The notes: generated from the sequence alone by a model not told the origin. Positions 1 through 7,610 are shown, numbered from the stretch's first letter. The stretch is 36,883 nucleotides of DNA from JBDRNE01 sp043812935 (GCA_043812935.1 JBDRLO010000041.1:1-36883), one strand, 5' to 3'. Made by a program: numbers and translations.

Positions 1-1
1 G

Positions 2-685
2 TTATGTATTATATTCTGAAAGAAGCTTTTGAGGAAAACCAATGTCTTTCACTACTATTTCCCCACAAAGAAAGGGACCTGAATTTATAAAGAAACCTTT
101 TTTTGGCAAACCAAATGTAATGGTTTTTTTAGCCTTTGGAACATTTTGCGAAGCCTGGCCCGTTGTTGCATCCAAGCCCGACGGAATATCAACAGCATAA
201 ATCTTAACATTTTTTGAAGAATTAAGCATTTTCCCGAGATTTGAACAATTTTTTGGCAATTCGCCTTTAAATCCTGTTCCAAAAAGAGCATCAATCGCAA
301 TTGTAAAATCCCGTTCATTTTTCTCAAGTAAATTAAATTCCTCTAAAGAACGTATGCTTATACCCTCTTTACGCGCGGAAATAAAATTGTCCTGCGCGGA
401 TCCGCTTTTTATTTTGTCCATATCCATTACAAACAAAACTAATTCTAGCGGTTTTTTTCTGATAAGATGCCTTGCCGCTACAAACCCATCCCCGCCATTA
501 TTACCTTTGCCGCAAAAAACCGCGATTCTTTCTTTATCTAATGAAGTGCAATCTTCCGAAATAACTTCTGCAACAGATTTCCCGGCATTTTCCATTAGTA
601 TTGACTGGGAGATTCCATATTCTTCCTGAGCTCTTCTGTCAATTTCAGCCATTTCAAAAGCAGTAACACCTTTTTTACTAACCAT
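2..685 (-). CDS. nnrE: NAD(P)H-hydrate epimerase, YjeF_N domain only
   Basis: The family epimerises damaged R-NAD(P)HX to the S form so that a dehydratase can repair it; it acts in the cytoplasm. Seen: the 227-residue protein is one YjeF_N Rossmann-like domain. The glycine-rich CGKGNNGGDG is at residues 58-67, DALFGTG at 132-138 and DIPSGLDATTG at 166-176, all diagnostic of the family. The dehydratase half often fused in bacteria (NnrD) is absent, so this is the short, stand-alone form. The ATG follows a GAGAGGG ribosome binding site. The gene is the last of the minus-strand run, directly behind a terminator-like hairpin whose U-tail ends about 14 bases before the start codon. Transcription may therefore depend on readthrough. 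The gene is complete: its stop codon is at bases 2-4. Confidence 0.93.
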   Translation of the reverse strand: MVSKKGVTAFEMAEIDRRAQEEYGISQSILMENAGKSVAEVISEDCTSLDKERIAVFCGKGNNGGDGFVAARHLIRKKPLELVLFVMDMDKIKSGSAQDNFISARKEGISIRSLEEFNLLEKNERDFTIAIDALFGTGFKGELPKNCSNLGKMLNSSKNVKIYAVDIPSGLDATTGQASQNVPKAKKTITFGLPKKGFFINSGPFLCGEIVVKDIGFPQKLLSEYNT

Positions 686-698
686 AATTCCCTCTCAT

Positions 699-731
699 AA
701 AAAAAAAGAGCCAAGAAAAACCTCCTGACTC
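699..731 (-). terminator. Intrinsic terminator or attenuator between metG-beta and nnrE
   Basis: On the minus strand GAGTCAGGAG and TTCTTGGCTC form a 10-bp stem (with G-U pairs) around a 4-base loop, followed by nine T. It lies downstream of the MetRS-beta gene but immediately upstream of the nnrE ribosome binding site, leaving no room for a separate nnrE promoter. It could act as a partial terminator or attenuator. Confidence 0.7.
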
Positions 732-735
732 ATTT

Positions 736-777
736 GTTTTGCGTTACACGTTGCACGCAACATGTTTCACGTTAATG
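736..777. repeat. Short interrupted palindromic intergenic repeat, TTACACGTT type
   Basis: This AT/GC-mixed stretch repeats variants of TTNCACGTT and GCACGCAAC and is framed by GTTACA and TGTAAC. It sits between the terminator and the TGTAGGG-family palindrome. Another stretch of similar character, with repeated ATACGACATGCGATATACG-like words, lies at 22793-22835. No coding potential was seen. It looks like degenerate intergenic repeat material. Confidence 0.35.
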
Positions 778-781
778 TAAC

Positions 782-808
782 GGACAGGCACGGGGACCTG
801 TCCCTACA
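782..808 (-). repeat. TGTAGGG-family palindromic repeat, copy 1
   Basis: On the minus strand it reads TGTAGGGACAGG, a short loop, then CCTGTCC. The 7-bp arms GGACAGG/CCTGTCC are perfect. It has the same layout as the copies at 11592-11616 and 36808-36832: TGTAGG followed by a palindrome of the form GGnnCAGG/CCTGnnCC. It is intergenic, just downstream of the MetRS-beta gene. Confidence 0.6.
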
Positions 809-824
809 GATTTATACAAAACAA

Positions 825-1145
825 CTAACCAATAACTGTCCCGGCTACAACATCCTTTTCCGGCATTAAAATAACCGGGCCATTTTCAGAACCCGCGGCA
901 AGCAGCATACCATTGGATTCCTCTCCCCTTATTACGACAGGATCCAAATTATTCACAACAACAACTTTCTTGCCGATTAATTCTGTCATAGAATAATTGT
1001 TCCGAATACCCGCAACAATCTGTTTTTTTTCATCGCCAAGACTGAGCTGAATTACATACAGCTTATCCGCGTTAGGATGCTCTTCAACGCTCACTACTTC
1101 CGCGATTCTGAGATCAATTTTTTTAAAATCTTCAAATGATATCAT
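825..1145 (-). CDS. metG: Stand-alone tRNA-binding OB-fold protein, methionyl-tRNA synthetase beta-subunit type
   Basis: The 106-residue protein corresponds to the C-terminal tRNA-binding domain found on dimeric methionyl-tRNA synthetases and as a free subunit in some bacteria. Seen: DLRIAEVVSVEEHPNADKLY (11-30), QIVAGIRNNY (42-51), IGKKVVVVNNL (57-67) and GEESNGMLLAA (74-84), the conserved MetG-C/Trbp111 signature blocks. There is no catalytic HIGH/KMSKS domain, so it can only assist an aminoacyl-tRNA synthetase encoded elsewhere or act as a general tRNA chaperone. The related chaperone CsaA is an alternative, but NADKLY plus VVVNNLDPV fits MetG-beta better. It is followed by a terminator-like hairpin and preceded by the PVC small basic protein gene. 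Confidence 0.85.
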   Translation of the reverse strand: MISFEDFKKIDLRIAEVVSVEEHPNADKLYVIQLSLGDEKKQIVAGIRNNYSMTELIGKKVVVVNNLDPVVIRGEESNGMLLAAGSENGPVILMPEKDVVAGTVIG

Positions 1146-1236
1146 TTTTGTTTTGTCCTAACTAAATTGTCCTGTACAATTAATAATTTGGTCTAACTTA
1201 AAAAACAAATACTGAATTAAACTACGCTGCAAAGAT

Positions 1237-1512
1237 TTATTTTGCACCTTTAGTTTCAGCTTTTTTTCCTGCCGAAGCAGCAGGTTTTGCTTCTTTAGCA
1301 GCTTCTTCCCCTTCTTTCCCCTCTTCTTCAGGACCTTTAGTCTTTTTTACCTTAAACTTAATACGTTTTAACTTTGGAAGTTTATATACGGAATCCTTTT
1401 CCTCTTCCCATTTTTCTTTTTCAACCATTTCTTTTATTCTTTCATATCTCTTTAATACAGAACGAAATTTCGCCCCAACCTGGCTAGTTTTCAAACTTGG
1501 ATGTTGTGTCAT
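1237..1512 (-). CDS. PVC-superphylum small basic protein with long charged tail
   Basis: The N-terminus MTQHPSLKTSQVGAKFRSVL followed by KRYERIKEMVEKEKW and VYKLPKLKRIKFKVKK matches the short, lysine-rich protein conserved across Chlamydiae, Verrucomicrobia, Planctomycetes and relatives (TIGR04137-like). It is regarded as a PVC signature protein of probable housekeeping or ribosome-associated function; the biochemical role is not established. Family members are roughly 50 residues. Here residues 1-57 make up the whole family core, and a low-complexity K/E/A/G tail of about 34 residues (KGPEEEGKEGEEAAKEAK and so on) is added. The ribosome binding site AAAGGGAGG precedes the ATG. A TATAAT box lies at 1570-1575 on the minus strand, but no good -35 accompanies it. 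The gene is the best phylogenetic marker in the window. Confidence 0.82.
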   Translation of the reverse strand: MTQHPSLKTSQVGAKFRSVLKRYERIKEMVEKEKWEEEKDSVYKLPKLKRIKFKVKKTKGPEEEGKEGEEAAKEAKPAASAGKKAETKGAK

Positions 1513-1601
1513 TATTTTGCCTCCCTTTTACTAAACCGGTATTAATCAAAATACGACTAATATGCCGGTATTATATTTGATATTTTTCTCAAAAATTTAT
1601 A

Positions 1602-2291
1602 CTATTTTATTCGCTTTATATAACAATCCGTATATGTTTCCGCCAGCTTTTCTTTTGCAGCTTTAGCTTCTTTTATTGTCCCGTAACCTACCGCGGAAAC
1701 CTGATACCATTCCCCTTTTTTCAATAAATCCGCGTTTATGTTCATCTGCTTAAGCACCTGGATTTCTTTCTGTGCGGATTTTTCATTTTTAAATGATGCA
1801 AGCTGTATAATATAAACTGGCTTCTCCACTGCACCTTTGACACTTTTCGGCGTAGATAATATTTCTTCTAACACCAACGAATTATCCGTATTTTCAAGAT
1901 TTTCTTCAATTGTCACGGGGACATCTTCCGTAACAGTTTTCTCTGATTTCACGGTTTCTTCCTGAACAAAAGGCTCAGAATCCGATAATTGAACAACTCC
2001 CAAATCCTCTTTTAAAGCTTCGTCTTGTCCAATGATCGGCATTTCACTAACAGCAAACTTTGTATTCATACGTGTTTCGCCGGTTTTAACACCAACAGCA
2101 TATGAAACAATCAACAAAACTAACACTCCAATGCTTAGAATAACTATGTATTCAACAGGCATCTTTATGTATGACAACAGCCTTTTTTCAGAATACCGCT
2201 TTATTCTCCGAGGTTTCTTTATTTTTGTCAAACAAGAAACTTCTTCTTCAAAAAAATCGTTTTGAAAATCTTTTTCTATCATTTGAGCCAT
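1602..2291 (-). CDS. SPOR-domain inner-membrane protein
   Basis: A bitopic membrane protein. A short basic cytoplasmic part (KIKKPRRIKRYSEKRLL) is followed by one transmembrane segment at about residues 47-67 (EYIVILSIGVLVLLIVSYAV), then an acidic Ser/Thr/Glu-rich linker. A C-terminal SPOR domain covers about residues 155-229, beginning PVYIIQLASF. SPOR domains bind denuded septal peptidoglycan, so a role in cell division or envelope maintenance is likely. An ATG 21 bases upstream (MMCLCWN) is open, but the promoter TTGTTA-16-TATAAT with a start near 2320 would leave it only an 8-base leader. MAQMIEK (2291) or MIEK (2282) is therefore preferred. An 8-bp palindrome covers the -10 region, suggesting repression or autoregulation. 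Confidence 0.85.
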   Translation of the reverse strand: MAQMIEKDFQNDFFEEEVSCLTKIKKPRRIKRYSEKRLLSYIKMPVEYIVILSIGVLVLLIVSYAVGVKTGETRMNTKFAVSEMPIIGQDEALKEDLGVVQLSDSEPFVQEETVKSEKTVTEDVPVTIEENLENTDNSLVLEEILSTPKSVKGAVEKPVYIIQLASFKNEKSAQKEIQVLKQMNINADLLKKGEWYQVSAVGYGTIKEAKAAKEKLAETYTDCYIKRIK

Positions 2292-2310
2292 ATTCCAGCA
2301 TAAACACATC

Positions 2311-2329
2311 AATACACAAGATGTGTATT
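2311..2329. promoter_or_regulatory. Palindromic operator candidate over the SPOR gene promoter
   Basis: AATACACA and TGTGTATT are perfect 8-bp arms separated by three bases. The palindrome overlaps the -10 box and the expected transcription start. The position is that of a repressor site; no regulator is identified. Confidence 0.45.
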
Positions 2330-2354
2330 ATACTAAATTTTAAAATTTTAACAA
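2327..2354 (-). promoter_or_regulatory. Sigma70-type promoter of the SPOR gene
   Basis: On the minus strand TTGTTA (2349-2354) and TATAAT (2327-2332) are separated by 16 bases. The -10 is a perfect consensus match. The predicted start lies near 2320, about 30 bases before the preferred start codon. Confidence 0.6.
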
Positions 2355-2428
2355 GTATTTTTCGAAAAAACAGACAAAAACTAACTTTTTTAAGTTAACA
2401 TTCTTATTGAAACGGCTTTTTGCAAGGA

Positions 2429-3115
2429 TCAATCCGGCAGAACAAAATCATAAACCGCTTTGAGCAATTCCTGGTTTCCCTTATATTCAATGGATGCGCT
2501 ATACCATCCATTGGCTTCAAGCGACAACATGTTTGTTTTTATAAAATTGTCATCCATGGCAGTTATAATCTCCGGAGAAAATGATAATTTTACGTCTAAA
2601 AACACACTGCTTAAAACTTTATCAAAAGTATAGTTCCCTTCTATTTTTATGCTTTTTGAATCTGCTTTAAACCCTGTTATTTCGAAAAGTTTTCTATCAA
2701 CCAGCCCATTAAAACTTATGTTTTCATATATACGGCCTGGTTCAAAAGAAAAAGCCAACATTTTATCGCCTTTCGGCAATAATGTAGTTTCATTTTTGAT
2801 AAATTTAACCCCTGACATTTTACAAACAAACGCGACTCTGGGATTTTTAAACAGATCCAAGCCTGTTAAGTCAATATTCACTTGTTCAGCATAGATATCA
2901 AATTTTCCATTTTTGGCATGTACTTGTAATTCTTTAATATCTTTACGGTCAAAAATGCTATTTCCCCAATGAGCATATGTTAACTTATAATCCGTAAAAT
3001 TATTTATAATAAATGTAATTATTTTGTCAAAAAAGAGGATTGGCAAAAAGGCCAAAAGAAAACTAAATATTACTATTTTAAAAAATCTATATTTATGGTT
3101 ATTAGTTTTTAGCAT
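2429..3115 (-). CDS. Inner-membrane-anchored envelope protein, GspN/AsmA-like
   Basis: The 228-residue protein begins with a basic N-terminus and one hydrophobic segment (about residues 11-29, FFKIVIFSFLLAFLPILFF). A beta-rich extracytoplasmic part follows, with motifs such as NIDLTGLDLFKNP and GRIYENISFNGLVDRKLFEITG. This layout, an N-terminal anchor with LPS-assembly-like beta repeats, resembles type II secretion GspN and AsmA-like proteins. The similarity is judged from pattern only and no catalytic motif is visible. The start codon overlaps the end of the upstream winged-helix-like gene by 14 bases, implying translational coupling. With the HD-GYP gene it forms a three-gene overlapping cluster. 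Function unproven. Confidence 0.55.
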   Translation of the reverse strand: MLKTNNHKYRFFKIVIFSFLLAFLPILFFDKIITFIINNFTDYKLTYAHWGNSIFDRKDIKELQVHAKNGKFDIYAEQVNIDLTGLDLFKNPRVAFVCKMSGVKFIKNETTLLPKGDKMLAFSFEPGRIYENISFNGLVDRKLFEITGFKADSKSIKIEGNYTFDKVLSSVFLDVKLSFSPEIITAMDDNFIKTNMLSLEANGWYSASIEYKGNQELLKAVYDFVLPD

Positions 3116-3374
3116 TTTGCATTAAATTTTCAATTATGTTCATAATTTTCGCGTCACGCGTATAACAATATCCTTTTGCTGAACCTATGCTGTCTTCTTC
3201 CAAAATACCTAATTTAACTAATTCATCCAAAACAGGCTGTACATTCTCCCTTTTATTTCGCACCCATGCCGATATCCCGCTCGCACTGTCTACACTGGAC
3301 TGATTCTGGAAAAAGAAAGCTAAAACCTCTTTCATTAATTTATCTTTCATAATACGTTGCAGCTTATCCTTCAT
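3102..3374 (-). CDS. Small winged-helix-like protein, unknown function
   Basis: The protein has 90 residues. Residues about 13-72 have the rhythm of a winged helix: helix (MKEVLAFFFQNQ), helix (SGISAWV), recognition-like helix (VQPVLDELVKLGIL), then a wing strand pair (EEDSIGSAKGYCYT). It ends in a helix (DAKIMNIIENLMQNA). This resembles small MarR/DprA-tail-like modules that read DNA or act as adaptors, but no family is recognised with certainty. A clear ribosome binding site GGAGGGC precedes the ATG. The gene overlaps the end of the HD-GYP gene by 11 bases and the start of the GspN-like gene by 14, so the three are probably co-translated. Confidence 0.6.
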   Translation of the reverse strand: MKDKLQRIMKDKLMKEVLAFFFQNQSSVDSASGISAWVRNKRENVQPVLDELVKLGILEEDSIGSAKGYCYTRDAKIMNIIENLMQNAKN

Positions 3375-4863
3375 AATGCCCTCCTATTTCCTTTTTCAAA
3401 AGCCGTTCGATGTCTTTTCTTTTAACTGCGTAACAAAAAATATCTACAACATCCGGATCAAATTGCGTCCCGGAATTCCTTAAAACTTCTTTGATCGCGG
3501 TATTAACCGAAAGAGCTTTTCTATACGGTTTTTCCGTGATCATAGCTTCAAAAGCACCTACGATCGCTAAAATCCGGGCAGACAACGGGATCTCTTTTCC
3601 TTTTAATCCTTTAGGATAGCCTGTACCGTCATAGTTCTCGTGATGATAAAGAATAATGGGAACCAACGGTTTTAATGGTTTGAATTTTGAAAGAAGACAC
3701 GCCCCTTTCATGGGATGTGTTTTTACGATATCATACTCCTGTCCGGTCAACCCGCTTTTTTTCATAAGAACTTTTTCCGGAATACTTATCTGCCCGGCAT
3801 CATGCAACATTGCCGCGTACTGCAACATTTTTATTTCGCTTTCATTCATATTAAACTTCAAACCGATAATACTGATAAGTTTCAGAAAAGACGCTTCCGC
3901 GCGATGCACCCCATGCGGCCGGTTTTCCAAAAGCTGTGCTATACACTTAATACTGCTTAAAGTTAAATCTGTTTGTTCCTTAAAAAGCTGCGCGTTTTTT
4001 ATTGCGATTGCGGCTTGTTCTGAAAGCGTTTTCATTATATCTTCATCAAATTCCGAAAAATTCGTACCGTCCAATTTGTCATAAAGAGTAATAACGCCAA
4101 CAACATCTTCATCTATCATAGGATAAGCCAAATAATTACGTCCGCGTATTGGCCTGCCCTGTTTAACCGCGCGGCCGGGTGAATATTTGCCAATTTGCAC
4201 TTTTTTCAGTTTAGTCTTTTCTTTTCTGAGATCTATAGTAGTCCGAGGCAACAATACTCTTCTCTTCTTATCTACAAGTTTTATAGAACATCTATTTGCG
4301 CGTATAACCTGAAGAGAAAGCCTGGCAACCCGGGGAAGCAGTTCATTAAGATCAAGAGTTGACGTCATCAGCCTGTGTACGGTATGCACAGTTGAAAGCG
4401 CGATAGCTCTCGGCCGTACGGTTTTATTCAATTCTTCCAGTTCTATCTCTTTACGCGATTCCCGTATTAATGTATCAATAAACGAAGTAAAAACCTGCTG
4501 AAACTCTAATGACATTGTTTTCTTTAGTTCACAAATTATAAGCATTCCGAAAACATGCCCGTCATAAACAAGAGGGTAACTTGCCCCGAAAACCTTTTCA
4601 CCATACTCAAACTGTTCAAAAGTTTTTCGTCTTCGTGATTTTTTTAAAATTTTATGTATTTTTTTTAGTTTACTTTTCAATTCCTTTTCTGTTTTAACCT
4701 TTTTATTTATATACCTCACCATATCCGTATCTTGAAGCTCTCCATACTTCACAGGAAGTATAGGTATTATAATCCACATAGGATTTTTTAAATATTTGTT
4801 TAAAGCAGCTGATTCCTGTTTTGAATTCCACTTTTCATTAAATTTCGACAGTATTCTTTCCAT
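3364..4863 (-). CDS. GAF plus HD-GYP protein with altered active-site residues
   Basis: A cytoplasmic sensor-effector of 499 residues. An N-terminal degenerate GAF-like region (about 30-140) and a GAF domain (about 165-295, ending in the linking helix LSEQAAIAIKNAQLF) precede an HD-GYP domain (about 305-490). HD-GYP domains hydrolyse cyclic di-GMP or cGAMP. Seen: H320, H354-D355, H383, H407-H408 and the hallmark YDGTGYP (411-417). Departures from the family: HDxGK is HDAGQ, so Lys is replaced by Gln358, and the DxxDAL block near 436 reads GAFEAM, replacing the usual metal-ligand Asp with Gly. Activity may therefore be changed or lost. The ribosome binding site GGAGAG lies 9 bases before the ATG. 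No GGDEF partner is present in the window. Confidence 0.88.
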   Translation of the reverse strand: MERILSKFNEKWNSKQESAALNKYLKNPMWIIIPILPVKYGELQDTDMVRYINKKVKTEKELKSKLKKIHKILKKSRRRKTFEQFEYGEKVFGASYPLVYDGHVFGMLIICELKKTMSLEFQQVFTSFIDTLIRESRKEIELEELNKTVRPRAIALSTVHTVHRLMTSTLDLNELLPRVARLSLQVIRANRCSIKLVDKKRRVLLPRTTIDLRKEKTKLKKVQIGKYSPGRAVKQGRPIRGRNYLAYPMIDEDVVGVITLYDKLDGTNFSEFDEDIMKTLSEQAAIAIKNAQLFKEQTDLTLSSIKCIAQLLENRPHGVHRAEASFLKLISIIGLKFNMNESEIKMLQYAAMLHDAGQISIPEKVLMKKSGLTGQEYDIVKTHPMKGACLLSKFKPLKPLVPIILYHHENYDGTGYPKGLKGKEIPLSARILAIVGAFEAMITEKPYRKALSVNTAIKEVLRNSGTQFDPDVVDIFCYAVKRKDIERLLKKEIGGHYEG

Positions 4864-4886
4864 ACAACGGAACTCTCCTTTAATAA

Positions 4887-6044
4887 TTATACCCTTTCAT
4901 ATGGTTCAAAAAACTTCTTATACTGGTCTAAAGCATACCTGTCTGTCATTCCGGCCAGATAATCGCATATTGCCCGGTATTTGCCATACATTGAAATTTT
5001 TTCAAAAGCCTGAGGGTGAAGCTGTTTCGGATCGTCACAATAAATATCAAAAAGGCTCTTTAAAAACCTTGCCGCTTTATTTGTCATTCTTACGACACGA
5101 TAATGCTCATACAGCTTTTTCACCAAAACTTTTTTAAATAAACACCTTTTATGTTCCATATTTTTACTGAATATTACTGCTTTAATATTTCTTTCAGAAA
5201 CACATGATGAATCTTTCAGGCAAAGCTTCTTAATTTGTTTCAAAGTAGTATCAACAATATCAGAAACTTGAACATCTATCAAATGTCGAATAATCTGTGA
5301 CCTCCTGATTTCTTCATCGGCATTCAAATTTTTCTTTTCTATGGCGTTTAAAGCCTCCTCCCATATCTGTATATCTTTGAAATCCTTTTCTGATAAAAGC
5401 CCGCTTTTTAAGCCGTCGTCTAAATCGTGGTTATCATAAGCAATCTCATCCGCAATATCTACGACTTGTATTTCCAAAAGCTGAGCGCCTGTAATATCAA
5501 TATTTCCGCTTCTCTTTTTATCAAAAGGGCTTGCGTGCCGTATAATCCCTCTGCGCACTTCCTGTGTTAAATTCAATCCGTTAAATGCGGCATATCTTTT
5601 TTCCAAAAGGTCAACAACCCTCAACCCATGTGTGTTATGGTCAAAACCTCCATGCTTTTTCATAAGCCTAGCTAAAACATCCTCACCGGCATGGCCAAAA
5701 GGTGTATGGCCTAAATCATGAGCTAAAGCAATTGCTTCAACAAGCTCTTCATTAAGCCGAAGTGCCCTTGCAATTGTTCTGGCAATTTGAGCCACCTCTA
5801 TCGTATGAGTCAGCCTCGTCCTATAATAATCGCCTTCATGATTAACAAAAACCTGCGTCTTATATTCAAGCCTGCGAAAAGCAGTAGAATATATTATCCT
5901 GTCTTTATCCCTCTGATAAACGCTTCTGTAAGGATGTTCTTTTTCCGCGTATTGCCGGCCTTTTGTTTCTGAGCTTTTCATGGCGTAAGGAGCTAACCAT
6001 TCATATTCTCTTTTTTCAATTTCTTTTCTACTCAGTATATCCAT
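4887..6044 (-). CDS. dgt: Deoxyguanosinetriphosphate triphosphohydrolase-like HD protein
   Basis: The family hydrolyses dNTPs to deoxynucleosides and triphosphate, controlling nucleotide pools. Seen: FRRLEYKTQVF (56-66), RLTHTIEVAQIAR (77-89, first metal His80), HD at 109-110 within ALAHDLGHTPFGHAGE, FDHN (134-137) and the second-shell DIADEIAYDNHDLDDGL (196-212, metal Asp). These are the full set of Dgt/type 2 dGTPase-like motifs. At 385 residues it matches the short type 2 subfamily rather than E. coli Dgt (about 505). It lies 15 bases after the antiporter gene, probably in the same transcript, and 23 bases before the HD-GYP gene. Substrate specificity within the dNTPase family cannot be told from sequence. 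Confidence 0.92.
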   Translation of the reverse strand: MDILSRKEIEKREYEWLAPYAMKSSETKGRQYAEKEHPYRSVYQRDKDRIIYSTAFRRLEYKTQVFVNHEGDYYRTRLTHTIEVAQIARTIARALRLNEELVEAIALAHDLGHTPFGHAGEDVLARLMKKHGGFDHNTHGLRVVDLLEKRYAAFNGLNLTQEVRRGIIRHASPFDKKRSGNIDITGAQLLEIQVVDIADEIAYDNHDLDDGLKSGLLSEKDFKDIQIWEEALNAIEKKNLNADEEIRRSQIIRHLIDVQVSDIVDTTLKQIKKLCLKDSSCVSERNIKAVIFSKNMEHKRCLFKKVLVKKLYEHYRVVRMTNKAARFLKSLFDIYCDDPKQLHPQAFEKISMYGKYRAICDYLAGMTDRYALDQYKKFFEPYERV

Positions 6045-6059
6045 AATTGTATCTTTTTA

Positions 6060-7037
6060 TTATCTTATAAAATATAGTAACACAAATCCAACTGATCCCA
6101 CAACAAAAATCAGCCCTGTATCCCACCCCACCCTTAACCTGCCGGGCTTTTTAAAAAACATACTGCCTGCGGCAATTAGTGACAAAATCAAAGCTAAAAC
6201 TGTTGCAAGAACCTGTCCCGGGGTTAAAAGCCCCAAAATAGGTTTTTTGCACAACATATCAAAAAATGGGATTATACAAACATCAAAAAGATTGCTTCCC
6301 AAGATATTTCCAACCGCCATATCAATAGATGCGGCCCTAAGCGCAGCAAAAGAAACAATTATTTCAGGTAAAGATGTTGCTACACCTAAAATCAAAGTAC
6401 CGGTGAAAGTTTCAGATATACTTGTAGAAATTACTATTTTTTCGCCTATTTTAGCCATCCACATTCCAAGAAACATTACAATAACTAAAAATAAGATGAA
6501 TTTCGCCCAAATATTCCAAAAAGATTCGTCCCCAGCATGATATATGTTTTTATGTTCAGGGGAACCTTTTTTATTAATAAGTTTTAAATAAACAAAATAA
6601 ATAAGTACAACAAAAACACTTTCTATTCCCAGCCGTCCAAAAACCGGCATAAACCCGGTTTTTAAACGCAAAACAGCGGATACCAATATAACAAAAACCA
6701 CACCAACAACAAAAATCCCGGTAACTCTGTTTAAAGAAGAAACTTTTGAAAGAATCCGTCCTTTTCCAGAAAAAAAGTCCAAAGCACTTAAAATCATTAG
6801 ATTAGCTATTACCGAACCCACAATATCTCCATACCCCAAACCTACTTTATCCAAAGCAAATACAGCAACGCCTCCGGTAACAATTTCAGGGAAAGATGTG
6901 GCTACTGCAAGAAAAAACATACCAATCACACCTTCTTCAAGATGAGTTCTGTCAGAAATAATTATACCTTCTTTGCACAAGTTATATGCAAAAAATGTCA
7001 ATAATACTCCGCAGATAAAAAATTCAATCCATATCAT
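6060..7037 (-). CDS. Calcium/sodium antiporter, CaCA family
   Basis: A polytopic inner-membrane protein of 325 residues with the internal inverted duplication of the CaCA family. The first alpha repeat is FFLAVATSFPEIVTG at about 41-55, with GSVIANL behind it. The second is LILGVATSLPEIIVS at about 216-230, with GNILGSNLFDV behind it. Both repeats carry the family's conserved ATSxPE Glu. About ten hydrophobic segments are visible, with a short charged cytoplasmic loop (KLINKKGSPEHKN) between halves. It resembles the YrbG/MaX1 group, which exchanges Ca2+ for Na+ or H+. The ion and direction are inferred. It is followed closely by dgt. A repeat of the TGTAGGG type separates it from the upstream phosphodiesterase gene. 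Confidence 0.9.
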   Translation of the reverse strand: MIWIEFFICGVLLTFFAYNLCKEGIIISDRTHLEEGVIGMFFLAVATSFPEIVTGGVAVFALDKVGLGYGDIVGSVIANLMILSALDFFSGKGRILSKVSSLNRVTGIFVVGVVFVILVSAVLRLKTGFMPVFGRLGIESVFVVLIYFVYLKLINKKGSPEHKNIYHAGDESFWNIWAKFILFLVIVMFLGMWMAKIGEKIVISTSISETFTGTLILGVATSLPEIIVSFAALRAASIDMAVGNILGSNLFDVCIIPFFDMLCKKPILGLLTPGQVLATVLALILSLIAAGSMFFKKPGRLRVGWDTGLIFVVGSVGFVLLYFIR

Positions 7038-7051
7038 AAATTTTAGTCACA

Positions 7052-7103
7052 TTTGTAGCGGCACAAGCACCCTTACAGACATAAACATTCCAGTACCTAC
7101 ACC
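7052..7103 (-). repeat. Dispersed TGTAGGG/TAAGGGTG repeat, copy A
   Basis: On the minus strand the element begins GGTGTAGG and contains TCTGTAAGGGTGCTTGT. It aligns over about 45 bases with the element at 25601-25643 (TTTGTAGGG then CCGTAAGGGTGGTTGT). It occupies most of the gap between the antiporter and the phosphodiesterase genes. It shares the TGTAGG start with the palindromic copies elsewhere. Confidence 0.5.
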
Positions 7104-7118
7104 TTTACATCTGATTTT

Positions 7119-7610
7119 TTAATCGTCAATTTTTATAATTTTAGACTGGATAACGCCATCATTGATTTCAATTATCCCGATAGAACAATATGGCGCAAAA
7201 ACTTTATCTGTCGCACTTCCCGGATTAAAAAAAAGTATACCGTTTATTTCTTCATTAAAAGGTATATGCGAATGCCCAAAAATAATAATATCTGTTTTCT
7301 TTTTAAAATTGCCTGCAGCAGTTTGCGCGACTTTTGAGGCAGGACCTCTTCCATGAATCACACCAATTATTTTACCGTCTGCTTCAAAAACAACTTTTTC
7401 AGGAAGCTGTTTCTTTACTTCCAAAGTGTCCATATTCCCCCACACTGCTTTAACTTGAGCAATTTTCTTAAGCTCTTCTAAAACAGGCAATTCTACCGAA
7501 TCTCCAGCATGAACAATAAGGTTGCATTCTTTAAAACATTCATAAATTTTGTCGAAAAGCTTTGACGGAAAAGAAGAAATATGTGTATCGGAAATAACCC
7601 CTATTTTCAT
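7119..7610 (-). CDS. yfcE: YfcE/MJ0936-family metallophosphoesterase
   Basis: A compact calcineurin-fold phosphodiesterase of 163 residues. All metal-binding motifs are visible: DTH (D8, H10), HAGD (D37), GNMD (N59), the histidine of IHG (H86) and GHSH (H113, H115). The ending NPGSATD is typical of the YfcE subfamily. Members hydrolyse phosphodiester model substrates with Mn2+ or Ni2+; the physiological substrate is unknown. The ATG overlaps the stop of the upstream ATPase gene (ATGA, 4 bases), so the two are translationally coupled and may act together. Confidence 0.92.
   Translation of the reverse strand: MKIGVISDTHISSFPSKLFDKIYECFKECNLIVHAGDSVELPVLEELKKIAQVKAVWGNMDTLEVKKQLPEKVVFEADGKIIGVIHGRGPASKVAQTAAGNFKKKTDIIIFGHSHIPFNEEINGILFFNPGSATDKVFAPYCSIGIIEINDGVIQSKIIKIDD

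Noticed and set aside
3656..4084. Plus-strand open frame of 142 codons
   Set aside because: Antisense to the GAF/HD-GYP gene, Cys/Phe/Ser-rich translation typical of shadow frames.
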